This document shows positions 1 through 10,744 of a DNA stretch of 64,000 bases, one piece after another. The notes under the pieces were generated by a model, which saw nothing but the letters and a program-made list of their open reading frames with translations, ran no database searches and had not been told where the DNA came from. The DNA comes from Posidonia oceanica. Taxonomy: Eukaryota; Streptophyta; Magnoliopsida; Alismatales; Posidoniaceae. The DNA is taken from positions 59,114,001-59,178,000 of the forward strand of contig JAZBRS010000060.1 of the NCBI GenBank assembly GCA_037176725.1, in the 5' to 3' direction. Position 1 is the first letter of the stretch, and the number at the start of each line of letters is the position of its first letter. Made by a program: the position numbers and the translations under genes.

Positions 1-247
1 TTTTGGGAATGGGTCAGGTTTGGAAATTTCTAAGTTTTTGGGTAGGCTTGTTGGGTGGATAGTGGTGGTTTTTCCTATGGTTTTTAGTTAGGTTTTGAGG
101 TCGGGAAGGGGGGTAAAGGTTTAGGTCAAAACAGGCCGATTTTGAAGGGTAGAGAGGAGGATTAGGGTTAGGGTTTGGTTGGGGTTTGATCCAGCAATCA
201 CCAAGAGGGCTCCAAGGGTCCGGGCCTGCCAAGATGGGGTGTCAACA
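1..247 (-). repeat. Start of element C 3' LTR (partial)
   Basis: Read on the minus strand it begins TGTTGACACC at 247, directly after the polypurine tract, and runs off the window. It resembles the first 250 bp of the LTRs of A and B. Confidence 0.9.
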
Positions 248-315
248 GATGCCCCTCCCTGAGCGAGGGCAAGCGGAGCGCGGCCGCTGCTCAGGGTTGA
301 CAAGACACCCCATCT
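232..315 (-). repeat. Inverted repeat enclosing the PPT of element C
   Basis: AGATGGGGTGTC at 232-243 (inside the LTR) is the reverse complement of GACACCCCATCT at 304-315 (internal region). Between them CCCTGAGC and GCTCAGGG form an inner stem next to the PPT. The C arms differ from those of A and B, yet the two arms still match each other. A second copy of the right arm is at 372-383. Confidence 0.8.
248..260 (-). promoter_or_regulatory. Polypurine tract of element C
   Basis: In sense it reads AGGGAGGGGCATC and abuts the LTR start, identical in placement to A and B. This is the expected plus-strand primer site. Confidence 0.85.
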
Positions 316-427
316 GACCGGCGGGAGCAGCGGGTTGCTATGGGCGTGAGCTACTTATTCAGGGTTGACAAGACACCCCATCTGACCGGCGGGAGCAGCG
401 GGTTGCTATGGGCGTGAGCTACTTATT
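292..427. repeat. 68-bp perfect tandem duplication
   Basis: Copies are 292-359 and 360-427. The duplicated unit carries the internal arm of the PPT hairpin. A and B have a single copy, so the duplication is specific to C. Confidence 0.92.
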
Positions 428-884
428 CGGCGGATGCACCGAAGATCGTAGCCCGTTGCCGCAATGCAAGATGCCAGTGCAGATGGATGCTGTGTTGTGT
501 GTATGCATGCTGATGCGAGTGCAATGCAAGAGTTAGTATAAAAGTTAGTGCAGCTATAAGAAAATGCTGATGCTGTGCAAGTGATACTGATGATGCTAAA
601 GTGATATGCAGTGCTAGCTAAGGAAGTGCTAAGATGATGCAGGAAAAATGATAAAAAAGCGCGATGTGGCGCGAATATCTGGCAGGGAGGCTAGACTTGC
701 GCAACAAAGCGAAGGAAAACAGGGTGCAGCTGGTCCCCGCCCGGGGAGCAAGCTAGCAAGAAAGAAGGGTGTGAGGGGAGAGAGGCCAACTCTCCTATCG
801 CAGGAAGGGGGTGCGTGACTTCGTCTTCCTGGGACAAGGCCGCGCCGAAAAGGAGAAAAAAAATGATAAGGTGACGGGCTTATC
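428..884. other. Noncoding 3' internal segment of element C
   Basis: There is no supported gene. The first part is rich in ATGCA-type words (470-660) and the rest (660-870) is GC-richer. It corresponds in position to 10745-11130 in A and 35420-35800 in B, between the structured array and the PPT. Confidence 0.6.
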
Positions 885-1735
885 GTCCGGATAGTTTACG
901 GTCATATCAACCGGGAGTGACAGTTTACAGTCCTGTCAACCGGAGGCAGTTGTGAGTGATAGTTACTGGATATCAGCCGTATAACATGGTTGTGGGATAG
1001 TTTACAGTCCTATCAACTGGCGAATAGTTTACAGACCTATCAACTGGCGGATAGTTTACAGACCTATCAACTGGAAGCCACAAACCATGAGGGATAGTTA
1101 CTGGATATCAGCCGTATAACGCAATGCCGGATAGTTTACAGTCTATCATCTGGAGCGACAGTTTACGGTCCTGTCAACCGGTGGATAGTTTACAGACCTA
1201 TCAACTGGAGGATAGTTTACAGTCCTATCAACTGGAAACGGCATTGCGAGGGACAGTTACTGGATGTCAGCCGTATAACATGATTGCGCGTGGTAGTTTA
1301 CAGTCCTACCAACTGGCGGATAGTTTACAGACCTATCAACTGGAGCGACAGTTTACGGTCCTGTCAACCGGCGGATAGTTTACAGACTTATCAACTGGAA
1401 ACGCGCAATGATGAGGGATAGTTACTGGATATCAGCCGTATAATGCAATTGCCGGATAGTTTACAGTCTATCATCTGGAGCGACAGTTTACGGTCCTGTC
1501 AACCGGCGGATAGTTTACAGACCTATCAACTGGAGGATAGTTTACAGTCCTATCAACTGGAAACGGCAATTGCAAGGGACAGTTACTGGATGTCAGCCGT
1601 ACAACACAACTGCGGGCCGACCATGGATCGACCAGAAGATAGTTTAGGAATATCAGCCTGAGATAGTTTCGGATATCAGCCTAGCACGAGTGATTGATAG
1701 ATGATAGTTTAGGAATATCAGCCTGAGAGTGATTG
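885..1735 (-). repeat. Structured short-repeat array of element C (predicted pseudoknot array)
   Basis: These are tandem units of about 22-26 nt. In sense they have stem 1 such as CAGT/ACTG or CGGT/ACCG and a crossing stem 2 such as GATAG/CTATC, GACAG/CTGTC or GGTAG/CTACC. Units are grouped into four domains closed by long helices: CATGGTT/AACCATG, CGCAATGCC/GGCATTGCG, CATGATTGCGCG with one mismatch, and TGCAATTGCC/GGCAATTGCA. An outer pair AGTTGTG (948-954) and CACAACT (1605-1611) encloses all. Units after 1640 are of the AGG/CCT type. The open frames through it (for example 1124-1378) are repeat artefacts. Confidence 0.8.
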
Positions 1736-1744
1736 ATTGATTGA

Positions 1745-2640
1745 TAAGAGGGGGCAAGATCATGATGAGAATGATAAGATATCGGACTTATCGGCCGGCA
1801 AAGAGGGGATGAGGTAATGATGAGAAGTTGATCTAAAGAGGGGGATGAGATCATGATGAGAAATTAAGCTAAAGAGGGGGATGAGATCATGATGAGAAGT
1901 TAAGCTAAAGAGGGGGATAAGATCATGATGAGAAATTAAGCTAAAAAGGGAGATGAGATCATGATGAGAAATTAAGCTAAAGAGGGGGATGAGATCATGA
2001 TGAGAAATTAAGCTAAAGAGGGAGATGAGATCATGATGAGAAATTAAGCTAAAGAGGGGGATGAGATCATGATGAGAAATTAAGCTAAAGAGGGAGATGA
2101 GATCATGATGAGAAATTAAGCTAAAGAGGGGGATGAGATCATGATGAGAAATTAAGCTAAAGAGGGAGATGAGATCATGATGAGAAATTAAGCTAAAGAG
2201 GGGGATGAGATCATGATGAGAAATTAAGCTAAAGAGGGAGATGAGATCATGATGAGAAATTAAGCTAAAGAGGGAGATGAGATCATGATGAGAAATTAAG
2301 TTAAAGAGGGAGATGAGATCATGATGAGAAGTTAGGCTAAAGAGGGAGATGAGATCATGATGAGAAGTTAAGTTAAAGAGGGAGATGAGATCATGATGAG
2401 AAATTAAGCTAAAGAGGGGGATGAGATCATGATGAGAAATTAAGCTAAAGAGGGAGATGAGATCATGATGAGAAATTAAGTTAAAGAGGGAGATGAGATC
2501 ATGATGAGAAATTAAGCTAAAGAGGGGGATGAGATCATGATGAGAAATTAAGTTAAAGAGGGAGATGAGATCATGATGAGAAATTAAGCTAAAGAGGGGG
2601 ATGAGATCATGATGAGAAGTGTTGATTGATAAGATATCGG
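1745..2640 (-). repeat. 36-bp tandem array of element C
   Basis: More than twenty copies of a 36-bp unit containing GATCATGATGAGAAATTAAG occupy most of this stretch. Because 36 is a multiple of three and the unit lacks stops, a 366-codon minus-strand frame (1760-2860) repeats a 12-residue unit. The homologous arrays in A and B use mainly 37-bp units, so the frame is not conserved and I do not call it a gene. Units with the GATAAG/CTTATC stem flank the array at about 1770 and 2627. Confidence 0.9.
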
Positions 2641-3590
2641 ACTTATCGGCCGGCAAAGAGGGGATGAAAGAATGATGAAAATGATAAGATATCGGACTTA
2701 TCGGCCGGCAAAGAAGGGATAAGGGAATGATGAGAAGAAACCATCCCATGACGCCAGGAACGTCATAGGGGAAAGAGGGAAAGAATGATACCAAGGGGCG
2801 ATCAAAAGATGCCCCTGGTGTCGGGATGACACCAGGGGTTGGCCAGCGCGTCCATGGCATCGAAAGCAGAGAGTGATGACAAGAGTGTCGTGCTTGTCAG
2901 ACGAGTAGTTTGGGGTACCAGCCCGCAAGGGACTCAGCTGAGGGTGATCAGCTGGGGACTCAGCTAGGGATGACCAGTCGAGAAGAGTGCCAGGTTGACG
3001 GACCTTTCGCCGAGCAGTTTGGGGTGCCAGCCCGCAGAGATAATGATCCAGCTAGGGGCAACCAACTGGGGACTCGACTGGGGATGACCAGTCGAGAAGA
3101 GTGTCAGGTTGACGGACCTTTCGCCGAGCAGTTTGGGGTGCCAGCCCGCAGAGAACTCAGCTGGGGATGATCAGCTGGGGATGATACCACAGGGCGGCCA
3201 AAAGATGCCCCTGGTATCAGGATGATACCAGGGGATGGCCGATGCGCCCCTGGCATCAGGATGCAAAGATAGATAAGCGAGTAGATGGATGATAGGTTGA
3301 CGAACCCATCGCCGAGCAGTTTGGGGTGCCAGCCCGCAAGGGACTCAGCTGAGGATGAACAGCTGAGGAGGATGACAGGTTGACGGACCTTTCGCCGGGC
3401 AGTTTGGGGTGCCAGCCCGCAAGGGACAGCGGTCCAGCCGGGGATGACCAGCTGGGGACGCCGGACGGCGGAGCTTGGTGTCGCAGGCCTGCAGATGCTC
3501 TGGGCTCCGGATTGGGTGCTGAGGACTTCGCCGCGTTGGGATGCCTGCAAGTCTGATTAGAGGGCCCAAGATAAAGATGATGATGATATG
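2641..3590 (-). repeat. Region of repeated GGG/CCC-type structured units and conserved hairpins
   Basis: Five imperfect copies, about 100 bp apart, centre on a unit whose sense form is GGGCTGGCACCCC followed by AAACTGCTC (near 2915, 3015, 3135, 3325 and 3405). The loop GGCA can pair with TGCT downstream. In the first copy GGTA pairs with TACT. Two GATACC-type hairpins enclosing GATGCCCC lie at about 2787-2822 and 3180-3220. No gene is supported. Confidence 0.65.
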
Positions 3591-3732
3591 CAATGCAGCA
3601 AAGAGTCTTGATGTGCAAACAGAAAGCAGAAACAGTTTCCATTGATATGATCTTGATAAGTACAATGCCTGCGGCAGGCCAGAAATGTACAGCACAATTT
3701 GAAAGAAGACCTCATGATAGTCGCACAAGGGC

Positions 3733-4422
3733 CTAGTCAACCCGGGCCTTCTTTGGTTGCCTGGAGTCGGGGAATAAGGGGCCGCCTGGCGGAATTTCAG
3801 TGATTGGCCAGAGCTGTCGGACTTCGGCTTCATAATCAGGAGTGCATCCTGTGCCTCTCACAGCTGCAATGTCTGTAGATTGGACCCCATGCTGCATCAG
3901 ACTAGCAAGCTTCTTGGTTGGGGCGGTGGTGCTGAGAGGATAAGTCTGTAGAAGCCCAGGCGCTGTACTGTCAATGAAGGCGCCCTGCTGGAAGCCGAAC
4001 TGGCGCATGACCCTGATTGGATGGTACTCTACGCCTGCTGTGAAGCCCGGAAGAATGATCAGCCGCGTGTCACGCGCGCTGAAGAAGATTGTGAATGGCT
4101 CTGCTGCAGAGGGAACGATGCGCCAGATCACAGCGTCGTCAGTCAGTGCTGACAGCCTCTCGTATTCGTCTTTGACGCTCTTGTTTGCTCTGGTACGGGC
4201 GTTGCTGCAATAAACTTCGAAAGCATGGACTTGAGGGCGCAGAAGGTCCATCTCTAAGTGCGCAGTCAGCCAGACTTGTATGAGTGCTCCGCAACTGTGG
4301 AAGTGGCGGCAACGATGAGAGATGCGGTCCAGCCCGCGATAAGTTTCTGCCAGGACAACTGGTGCCAGGTCTATGTGCTAGGTCACCACAGCTAGTGCAA
4401 TCTCTGCGACCTCGATGGCCAC
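3733..4422 (-). pseudogene. Truncated DUF7745-like ORF of element C
   Basis: The minus-strand frame matches the second half of the 400-codon ORF of A and B, from the segment AIEVAEIALAVV to the end, and stops with TAG at 3733-3735. The first half is gone: the sequence upstream of about 4422 switches abruptly to pol downstream of the archaeal RNase H. One in-frame TAG replaces CAG at about 4376-4378, and the rest is open. The protein differs from A and B at many positions but needs few indels, which suggests past selection on the protein. Function is unknown. Confidence 0.8.
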
Positions 4423-5210
4423 TAGAAAAGACTTTATGTCTTGATACCAGGGCTGCCCCTCTGCGGGTCCGCTTCTTCTATGCTCATGCAGTATGCAGGC
4501 TGTTCAATGCGAGTGACTGATACATCCACAGTTCTGTCTTCTGAAATGGTGAGCCAGGATGCCAGAGTTGCTAGTGCGTCTGCATACGCGTTCTTTGCTC
4601 TGTTCAGATACGTGAAGCGGATGCTCTTGAATTTTTCCATCAGCCTCAGCAGGTGTTCGTGATACGGCACAAGCTTGGGATCTTTTGTCTTCCATTCGCC
4701 GTTCACTTGAGCAATTACCAGCATGGCATCGCCGTGCACATGCAGCTTCTGCGCCTCATGCTCGAGGGCGACTTTCAACCCCAGGATGCACACTTCGTAT
4801 TCTACTTCGTTGTTTGTGCAGGTGAAAGTCAGCTTCCTTGCAAAAGGAGTCATCTGTCCTTGGGGCATGGTCAGCACTGCGCCTACGCCTCGGCCCTTCT
4901 TGTTGACTGCACCATCAAAGTAGAGCTGCCATTCCTCTGCTTCTTCAGGATCTTTCTGCTCAGAGTCCTCCATTGCAAAAAGAATGTCTTCATCAGGGAA
5001 CTGCGTCTGGAGGGGTTGGTATTCAGGCAGAGGGAGGTCAGCGAGATGGTCTGCCATTGCTTGACCCTTCATGGACTTCTGTGTGACAAAGGTGATGTCG
5101 TACTGGGACAATAACACCTGCCACTTAGCACATCTGCCCACCATGGCCGGCTTCTGAAAGAGGAACTTGATAGGATCATGCCGGCACAAAAGCTGAACTG
5201 GGTATGCCAT
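4423..5210 (-). pseudogene. pol: Element C pol, downstream fragment: end of RNase H and archaeal-type RNase H
   Basis: It continues the C Gag-Pol frame after the element A insertion; with one GCCAT removed, codons join exactly at 55261/5210. It encodes the end of the RT-linked RNase H, then an archaeal-type RNase H with YFDGA, NNEVEYEV, VHGDAM and NAYADALATLA motifs carrying the acidic catalytic residues. A second RNase H of this kind is the hallmark of the Tat clade. A 1-bp deletion at about 4460 shifts the frame, and at about 4422 the sequence is fused by deletion to the DUF7745-like ORF, removing all of integrase. Confidence 0.88.
5206..5210. repeat. Target site duplication of element A, left copy (GCCAT)
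   Basis: Identical to 55256-55260 and directly outside the LTR ends of A. Confidence 0.95.
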
Positions 5211-5375
5211 TGTAGTAATCCCGGTGTTCGGATCGTCCATGCACGATGCCAAAGCTCGCGTGCACCGATCGGAATCAGGCTCACTATAAGCGGCTATGTC
5301 CGAGAAGGACGACCTAACTCGAAAACATTTGAAAGAGGGAAAAAGGGAGAAGAAAAGAAGAAGATAAGACAAAAT

Positions 5376-5386
5376 CGGAGTCGCCA
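5376..5386 (-). promoter_or_regulatory. PBS-like 11-mer in U5 of A 3' LTR
   Basis: The sense sequence TGGCGACTCCG equals the first 11 bases of the family PBS, but lies inside the LTR. It is present in every LTR 3' end in the window. Confidence 0.7.
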
Positions 5387-5514
5387 CCAGGTCTATTAAA
5401 TCGGAAGACGAGGAAAACCGGGGAAATGCGCGAATAATCACGCAAAACCAAGCAAAGGATGCAAAGCAAAGCAATGCAAAAGAAATAAGATGCAAATGAA
5501 TGCAAATGATGTGA

Positions 5515-5670
5515 CTCGTGCCTAGGACAAGGGCAATATGGTCATTGCGGGCCAAGAGAGGGTAAGGACTCCTGTTACGCGCGGGGAAGGTGTTAGGCAC
5601 CCCCGACACGCCCGAGAATCGGTCTTTCTAGGCTTACGCTCGCATATGCAGGGAAATGCAGACTTTGAAT
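5515..5670 (-). other. Conserved U5 block of the LTR
   Basis: A block of about 150 bp including GGGGAAGGTGTTAGGCACCC (plus strand) is almost unchanged in the LTRs of A, B and C, although the LTR regions around it differ. It occurs again at 23235-23390, 41347-41500, 50100-50255 and 63625-63780. Its function is unknown; an RNA processing or packaging role is possible. Confidence 0.7.
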
Positions 5671-5974
5671 GCCTAAGTGCCAATGAATGCCTATCTAAAT
5701 GCTCAAAGGTGTGCTCTAAGTGATGAAAGACGATGCAAGGAAGTAAACGTGCAATCTAAGCGCTCAACAACGCTGTCCGTGTTCCGAACCGGGCGGAACC
5801 TGGCTCGCGAGAACTCCGGACAGTAAGCATCACCGCCCTATATGCAAATGCAGGCGAAAGAACGAAACAGCGAGAAAACCATGCAATGCAATCGTCATGC
5901 AAGAGGAAAACCGTGTAAAACAGTGCGAGGAACGAAACAAGTATGCAAAAAGGTGCGAGAACAGGGTTGACATG

Positions 5975-6860
5975 CGAAATGATGCAAGGAACGGAATAAG
6001 GACGCAAAACGGTGCAAGAAAACGAAAGAAGGGTGCAAAACTGGGCAAGAAAACACCAGGGCACGCAAGACGAGACAAGAAAACGAAAGGGCACGCAAAA
6101 CGGTGCAGGAAAACAAGACTGCACGCAAAACGAGGCAAGACAAAGAAGCGGCACGCAAAACGGAGCGAGAAAACTTGGAAATACGCAAAACGGGGCGAGA
6201 AAACTAAGGGGCACGCAAAACGGTGCAAGACAAGGAAGCGGCACGCAAAACGGAGCGAGAAAACTTGAAAGTATGCGAAATGGTGCAAGAAAACTAAAGG
6301 GCACGCAAAACGGTGCAAGACAAAGAAGCGGCGGGCAAAACGGAGCGAGAAAACTTAAAAACACGCGAAACGGTGCAAGACAAAGAAGCGACGCGCAAAA
6401 CGGAGAGAGAAAACTTGAAGGCACGCGAAACGAGGCGAAAAAAACTAAAGGGCGCGCAAAACGGTGCAAAACAAAGAAGTGGCGCGCAAAACGGAGCGAG
6501 AACTTGAAAACACGCAAAACGAGGGGAAAAAACAAAAGGGCACGCAAAACGGTGCAAGACAAAGAGGTGGCACGCAAAACGGAGCGAGAAAACTTGAAGG
6601 CACGCTAAACGAGGCGAAAAAAACTAAAGGGCGCGCAAAACGGTGCAAAACAAAGAAGTGGCGCGCAAAACAGAGCGAGAAAACTTGAAAACACGCAAAA
6701 CGAGGCGAAAAAACTAAAGGGCACGCAAAACGGTGCAAGACAAAGAAGCGGCGCGCAAAACGGAGCGGGAAAACTTGAAAACACGCAAAACGAGGCAAAA
6801 AAACTAAAGGGCACGTAAAACGGTGCGAGGAAACTAAAGGCACGCAAAACGATGCAAATG
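5975..6860 (-). repeat. 30-bp subrepeat array in A 3' LTR
   Basis: The motif CGCAAAACGG recurs about every 29-31 bp with alternating spacer types, giving higher-order units of about 60-150 bp. The same array is in every LTR. Cysteine/phenylalanine-rich frames across it (for example 5756-6577) are repeat artefacts. Confidence 0.9.
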
Positions 6861-7861
6861 GCATGCAAATGAATGCAGTGCAAGAGTTCGGGTAGATATA
6901 CCTGGAGATCCGGGAGTCTGATCGGAGATCTGCTTGGTCCATGCTGAAGAGCGCTTCGCTGCAGTCGCCTGGGCAGCTTACTTGAGGAGATGCAACGGTC
7001 GGATCGGAAGATATCGCAACTTCGGAGCAGAAGGGCCAGAACAGATGAGAAGAACAGACCTAAGTGTTCAGGAGGTCCTAGGGGTGTGCTGAAGGTCCTC
7101 CCAAGTGAAGGGGAGTTAAAAGTGCTTAGTGTATGCAAAGGGGGGGCTTAAATGCAGGATTAAAATGGATGCAGAATGCATGCAAAGCCAGAAAAGACAA
7201 GGAAGAGCCATTTGGAAAGAACAGGGGTTTAAAAGCATTTTTGAAAAAGAAAGGGGCTAAAATGCAAATTTTCCAGAAAACAGGGGGCTGAGGAGTCCGG
7301 GAATGCAAGCGGAGGGTTTACATGCAATTTTGCAAGCATAGGAGTTAAAATGCAACTTAGGGGCAAAACAGTCTTTTTACATGGTTTTTGGAAGATGCAA
7401 GGCTCTATGTGTGATTTTCAAATCATGCAGGGGTCAAATATGCAATTTCATATGGAAAACATGCTCTGAAAAATAGATTACAGGACTGCAATGCGATTTT
7501 AAAAAAAAATCAGGGTCAAAAATGCAATGTAATAAGCTAAAAATGCATGCAAGAGTTACTGTCCATTTAAAATGGACCTATATGCAAAATGAAAAAACAG
7601 AGGGGCAAAAGTACAATGCAGTATGCAAAATGAGGAAATAAAAGCTAAGTTACTACAGTTCAAAGGATCAGACAGAAAATATGGAAAAAAACAGAGGGGC
7701 CCAGTATGCAATGTGATATGGTTTTAAATCTGACTGAAGTGAAACCTAAGCTGAGGCCGGACCTAAAAGTAAATAATCTAAACCTAAGTATGCAAATGCA
7801 ATATTGGGTAAACTATGCATGCTAAGAAAAAAATGAAACCTAACTAATGGTTTTAAAAACA

Positions 7862-9230
7862 TAGGGCTACAGTGACACGGACCGGAGCTCGCCGGAGGTG
7901 ATTCTGCAACGGCGATCTGGGCGGCGGAGCTGCGTGGCAAGGGCGGGGCTGGCCCGCGGGAGGCCGGTGGAGCTCGTGGGAGCATCCGGGCGGCGTTGCG
8001 GAGCGGCGGGTGGAACGGGAGGCGATCGCATGCCCTGCACCGGTCGCCGGCGCCGAGGAAGACGACGCACTCCGGCGACGAACTGGCAGCAGCACAGGGG
8101 TCCAAATGCAAAAAGGAAAATATGGGGATGGAGTGCGGAGTGAGGCGGACCTAGTGGAGAGGTTTAATACCTTTTTCGCGCGACAGAGAGGTCCGGCGAG
8201 CTCCAACTGGTTCTGTGGACGTTTTCCCTCTCCTCTCTCTTCTGTAGCTCTCACCGGACGCGCCCTCTCTCTCTTCTGGTTTCTGGAGGTGATGAGGGAG
8301 AGCTTTGGGGGTCTTCTGGTTGGGGAGAAGGAGGTTGGCTGCGGTCAGTAGGAGGCTTCTTTGCTGTGGGTTTGTGGTTCCTGTGTGGTGGCCTGCGGGT
8401 TGTTGCTCAGATGGTGGAGTGCCGGTGGTGTCCTGAGGGTATTGGAGGACCGGCCTGATGGTGTTGGACGTCGGGTGGTCGGGAGGAGGAAGAGGTCTAG
8501 GTTGTGGAAGAGGTCGGGCAATGGAGGTTCAAGGGCTGCCTTTGTTTCTTCTTTTTGGAAGGAGAGGGCCTCAGCCGGAGAGACGGGGCTGCTGTCCGGG
8601 CGTTCTTCTGTGGGCTGGGAGTTGCCTTGGAGGAGGAGGCCAGCTCTAGGCAGAAGGAGCATGAACTGGGGGCTGGGGATCTTGTGCTTTTTTGAAGGAG
8701 AAGGTCTGAATGGGAGAGAGGCTGTTGTGTATGTGAGGAGGAAGATGAGGAAGTCTGTTGGGTTTTTGCAGGAGAAGAAAAAAAGAGAGAGGGAGAAGGA
8801 TGGCTGTCTTCTGTTGGGTGGAGAAGAGAGGAGGAAGAAGAGAGAGTGGAGGGGAGGTGTTCTGTTGGCTTTTGGAAGGAGGAAAAAAAGAGAGGGAGAG
8901 AGACGGCTGTTGGTGGAGAAGAGAGGAGGAAGAAGAGAGAGTGGAGGGGAGGTGTTCTGTTGGCTTTTGGAAGGAGGAAAAAAAAGAGAGGGAGAGAGAC
9001 GGCTGTTGGTGGAGAAGAGAGGAGGAAGAAGAGAGAGTGGAGGGGAGGTGTTCTGTTGGCTTTTGGAAGGAGGAAAAAAAGAGAGGGAGAGAGACGGCTG
9101 TTGGTGGAGAAGAGAGGAGGAAGAAGAGAGAGTGGAGGGGAGGTGTTCTGTTGGCTTTTGAAAGGAGGAAAAAAAAGAGAGGGAGAGAGACGGCTGTTGG
9201 TAGGAGGGAGTGGGCTGTTGTCCTTTTAAA
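7862..9230 (-). repeat. GC-rich LTR module of element A, with 95-bp tandem repeats
   Basis: This GC-rich core (7862-8760) has no counterpart in B LTRs at the same place, although both flanks are homologous. At about 8821-9200 a purine-rich 95/96-bp unit is repeated about four times. No gene is supported. Confidence 0.75.
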
Positions 9231-9682
9231 TGGGGATGGGATTAGGGTTTTAGGGTTTTTTTGCTCTCTTTGTTTTTAATTTGTTTTTTATTTTGATTAA
9301 ATGTTTGTTAAGTCTTTTAACTTGTTTTTTTTTTTAATTATGTTTTTCTTGTTAAGTGCTTAGGATGTTAATTAGGATTTTTTAGATTTATTTTTAGGTT
9401 AATTAGAGTGGGTTTTGGGCTTTTTAGTTCTAGTCTTTTATGTTTTTCTCCTTTAAGTCTTTTGAACTATGTTTTTTTTTATTTTTATTTGTTAATTCTT
9501 CTTGATATTTTTTAGTTGGTTTTTCCTGGTTTGATTAAGTGTTCTTAAGTCTTCCAACTGTATTTTCTTTTTCTTTTAATTAAGTTTTATGTTATTTTCC
9601 TTATGTTCATTAGGTTAAGTCTTTTGTTTTCTTTAATTACCTGTTTTAGTATTTGATTTTTAATTCTTCTCTTTAGGGTTTG

Positions 9683-9707
9683 TTTTTTTTTTTTTTTTTT
9701 TTTTTTT
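9683..9707. repeat. Poly-T tract, 25 bases
   Basis: A homopolymer in the T-rich part of the LTR. The other LTR of A has 29 T at 54264-54292, a slippage difference. Confidence 0.9.
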
Positions 9708-10650
9708 ACTCTTTTAGTGGGGTTTTTATCTTTGGTAGGTTCTGACTTTATTTCAGTTTTTTACTTGATTTTACAGTATTTTGTTTTAGTTTGTTTTGCA
9801 TTTTTTAGTTTGCATTCTTGATTTTCTATTTTAGCTTGGTTTAGTTAAGTTTAAGGTTTCCAATTGTTCGTTTAATGTTTTTAATTATTTTTCTTAGAGT
9901 TTTGGTTTGTTTCTCTTATGTTTCAGAGTTTTGGAGATTTTTAAGGCTTTTTATGGACTTTAACAAGGGAAAGGAAGAGGAAAAGAGAAGGAAGGAGAAA
10001 AGGGAAAAAAGGGGGAATAAAGGAGAAAAGAGATGAGTTGGAGGAAACAATTTTTAAAAATTAAGGAAAATGCTAAAAATAAAGTAAAAATAGGAGTAAG
10101 ATAGAGAAGGGATAGAAGTACAAAGGGGGCCCACAACTAGGCCAGAAAATGGTCAAGAAGGGGGTGAAAAGAGGGGCGATAATCAGGAGAGAGAGAGGAG
10201 AGAGAAAACGATAATCTCGGAGAGAGAAAACGATAATTTGGCCAAAAAGGGGGTCTTAGAGGTCTCGGAAAGGGGTGAAATTTGGCGGGTGTGGGGTCTA
10301 GGGTTTCTAGTCTTGATCCCGGGGTTTTGGTTCAGTTTTGAGAAAGTTTTGGAGGGTTTTGAGGTGTAGAAAAAGTGCAGTTTTACCTAAGTTTCCTAGG
10401 GTTTTTTGGGAGGGGTCTGGTTTGAGATTTCACGGGCTTTTTGGTGGGTTTGCTAAGTCAGGGATGGTGAGTTTTCCTATGGATTTTGGATAGTTTTCGG
10501 GTTCGGGAAAGGGGTGTAGGCTCAGGTCAAGTTTAGGCTTGTTTTGAGGAGTAGGATGAAAAGGATTGTGTAAGTTTTAACATAGGTTTGGGTTTAGGTA
10601 TTGGTTTGGTCCAGAAGCCACTAGAGAGAGAGATTCCACCAATTTAGCCT

Positions 10651-10741
10651 GTCAAAATGGGGTGTCTACAGATGCCCCTCCCTGAGCGAGGCCGAGCGAA
10701 GCGAGGCCGCTGCTCAGGGTTGACGGGACACCCCATTTGAC
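10651..10741 (-). repeat. Inverted repeat enclosing the PPT of element A
   Basis: GTCAAAATGGGGTGTC at 10651-10666 (LTR) pairs with GACACCCCATTTGAC at 10727-10741 with one bulge. CCCTGAGC and GCTCAGGG form an inner stem around a GC-rich loop. The PPT lies on one flank of the inner stem. Confidence 0.82.
10671..10683 (-). promoter_or_regulatory. Polypurine tract of element A
   Basis: The sense sequence AGGGAGGGGCATC abuts the 3' LTR start, as in B and C. Confidence 0.88.
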
Positions 10742-10744
10742 TGG

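Larger units (their letters stand above)
5211..10670 (-). repeat. Element A 3' LTR (5460 bp)
   Basis: In sense it starts TGTAGACACC at 10670 and ends ATTACTACA at 5211. Almost identical to 49795-55255. In sense order it holds a T/A-rich part (10670-9230), a GC-rich module with 95-bp repeats (9230-7862), an ATGCA-rich part, a 30-bp subrepeat array (about 6860-5975), and the conserved U5 block. Confidence 0.95.

Noticed and set aside
1760..2860. A 366-codon frame with a 12-residue repeat
   Set aside because: It is the 36-bp tandem unit read through. Homologous arrays with 37-bp units do not keep a frame.
5756..6577. Long Cys/Phe-rich frames in the LTR arrays (also 21440-23056, 39703-41168 and 50340-51233)
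   Set aside because: They arise from the stop-poor 30-bp subrepeats, occur in several frames at once, and have no conserved start or domain.
8361..9161. A 266-codon Arg/Glu/Gly-rich frame
   Set aside because: It runs through the 95-bp purine-rich repeats, and other frames there are equally open.
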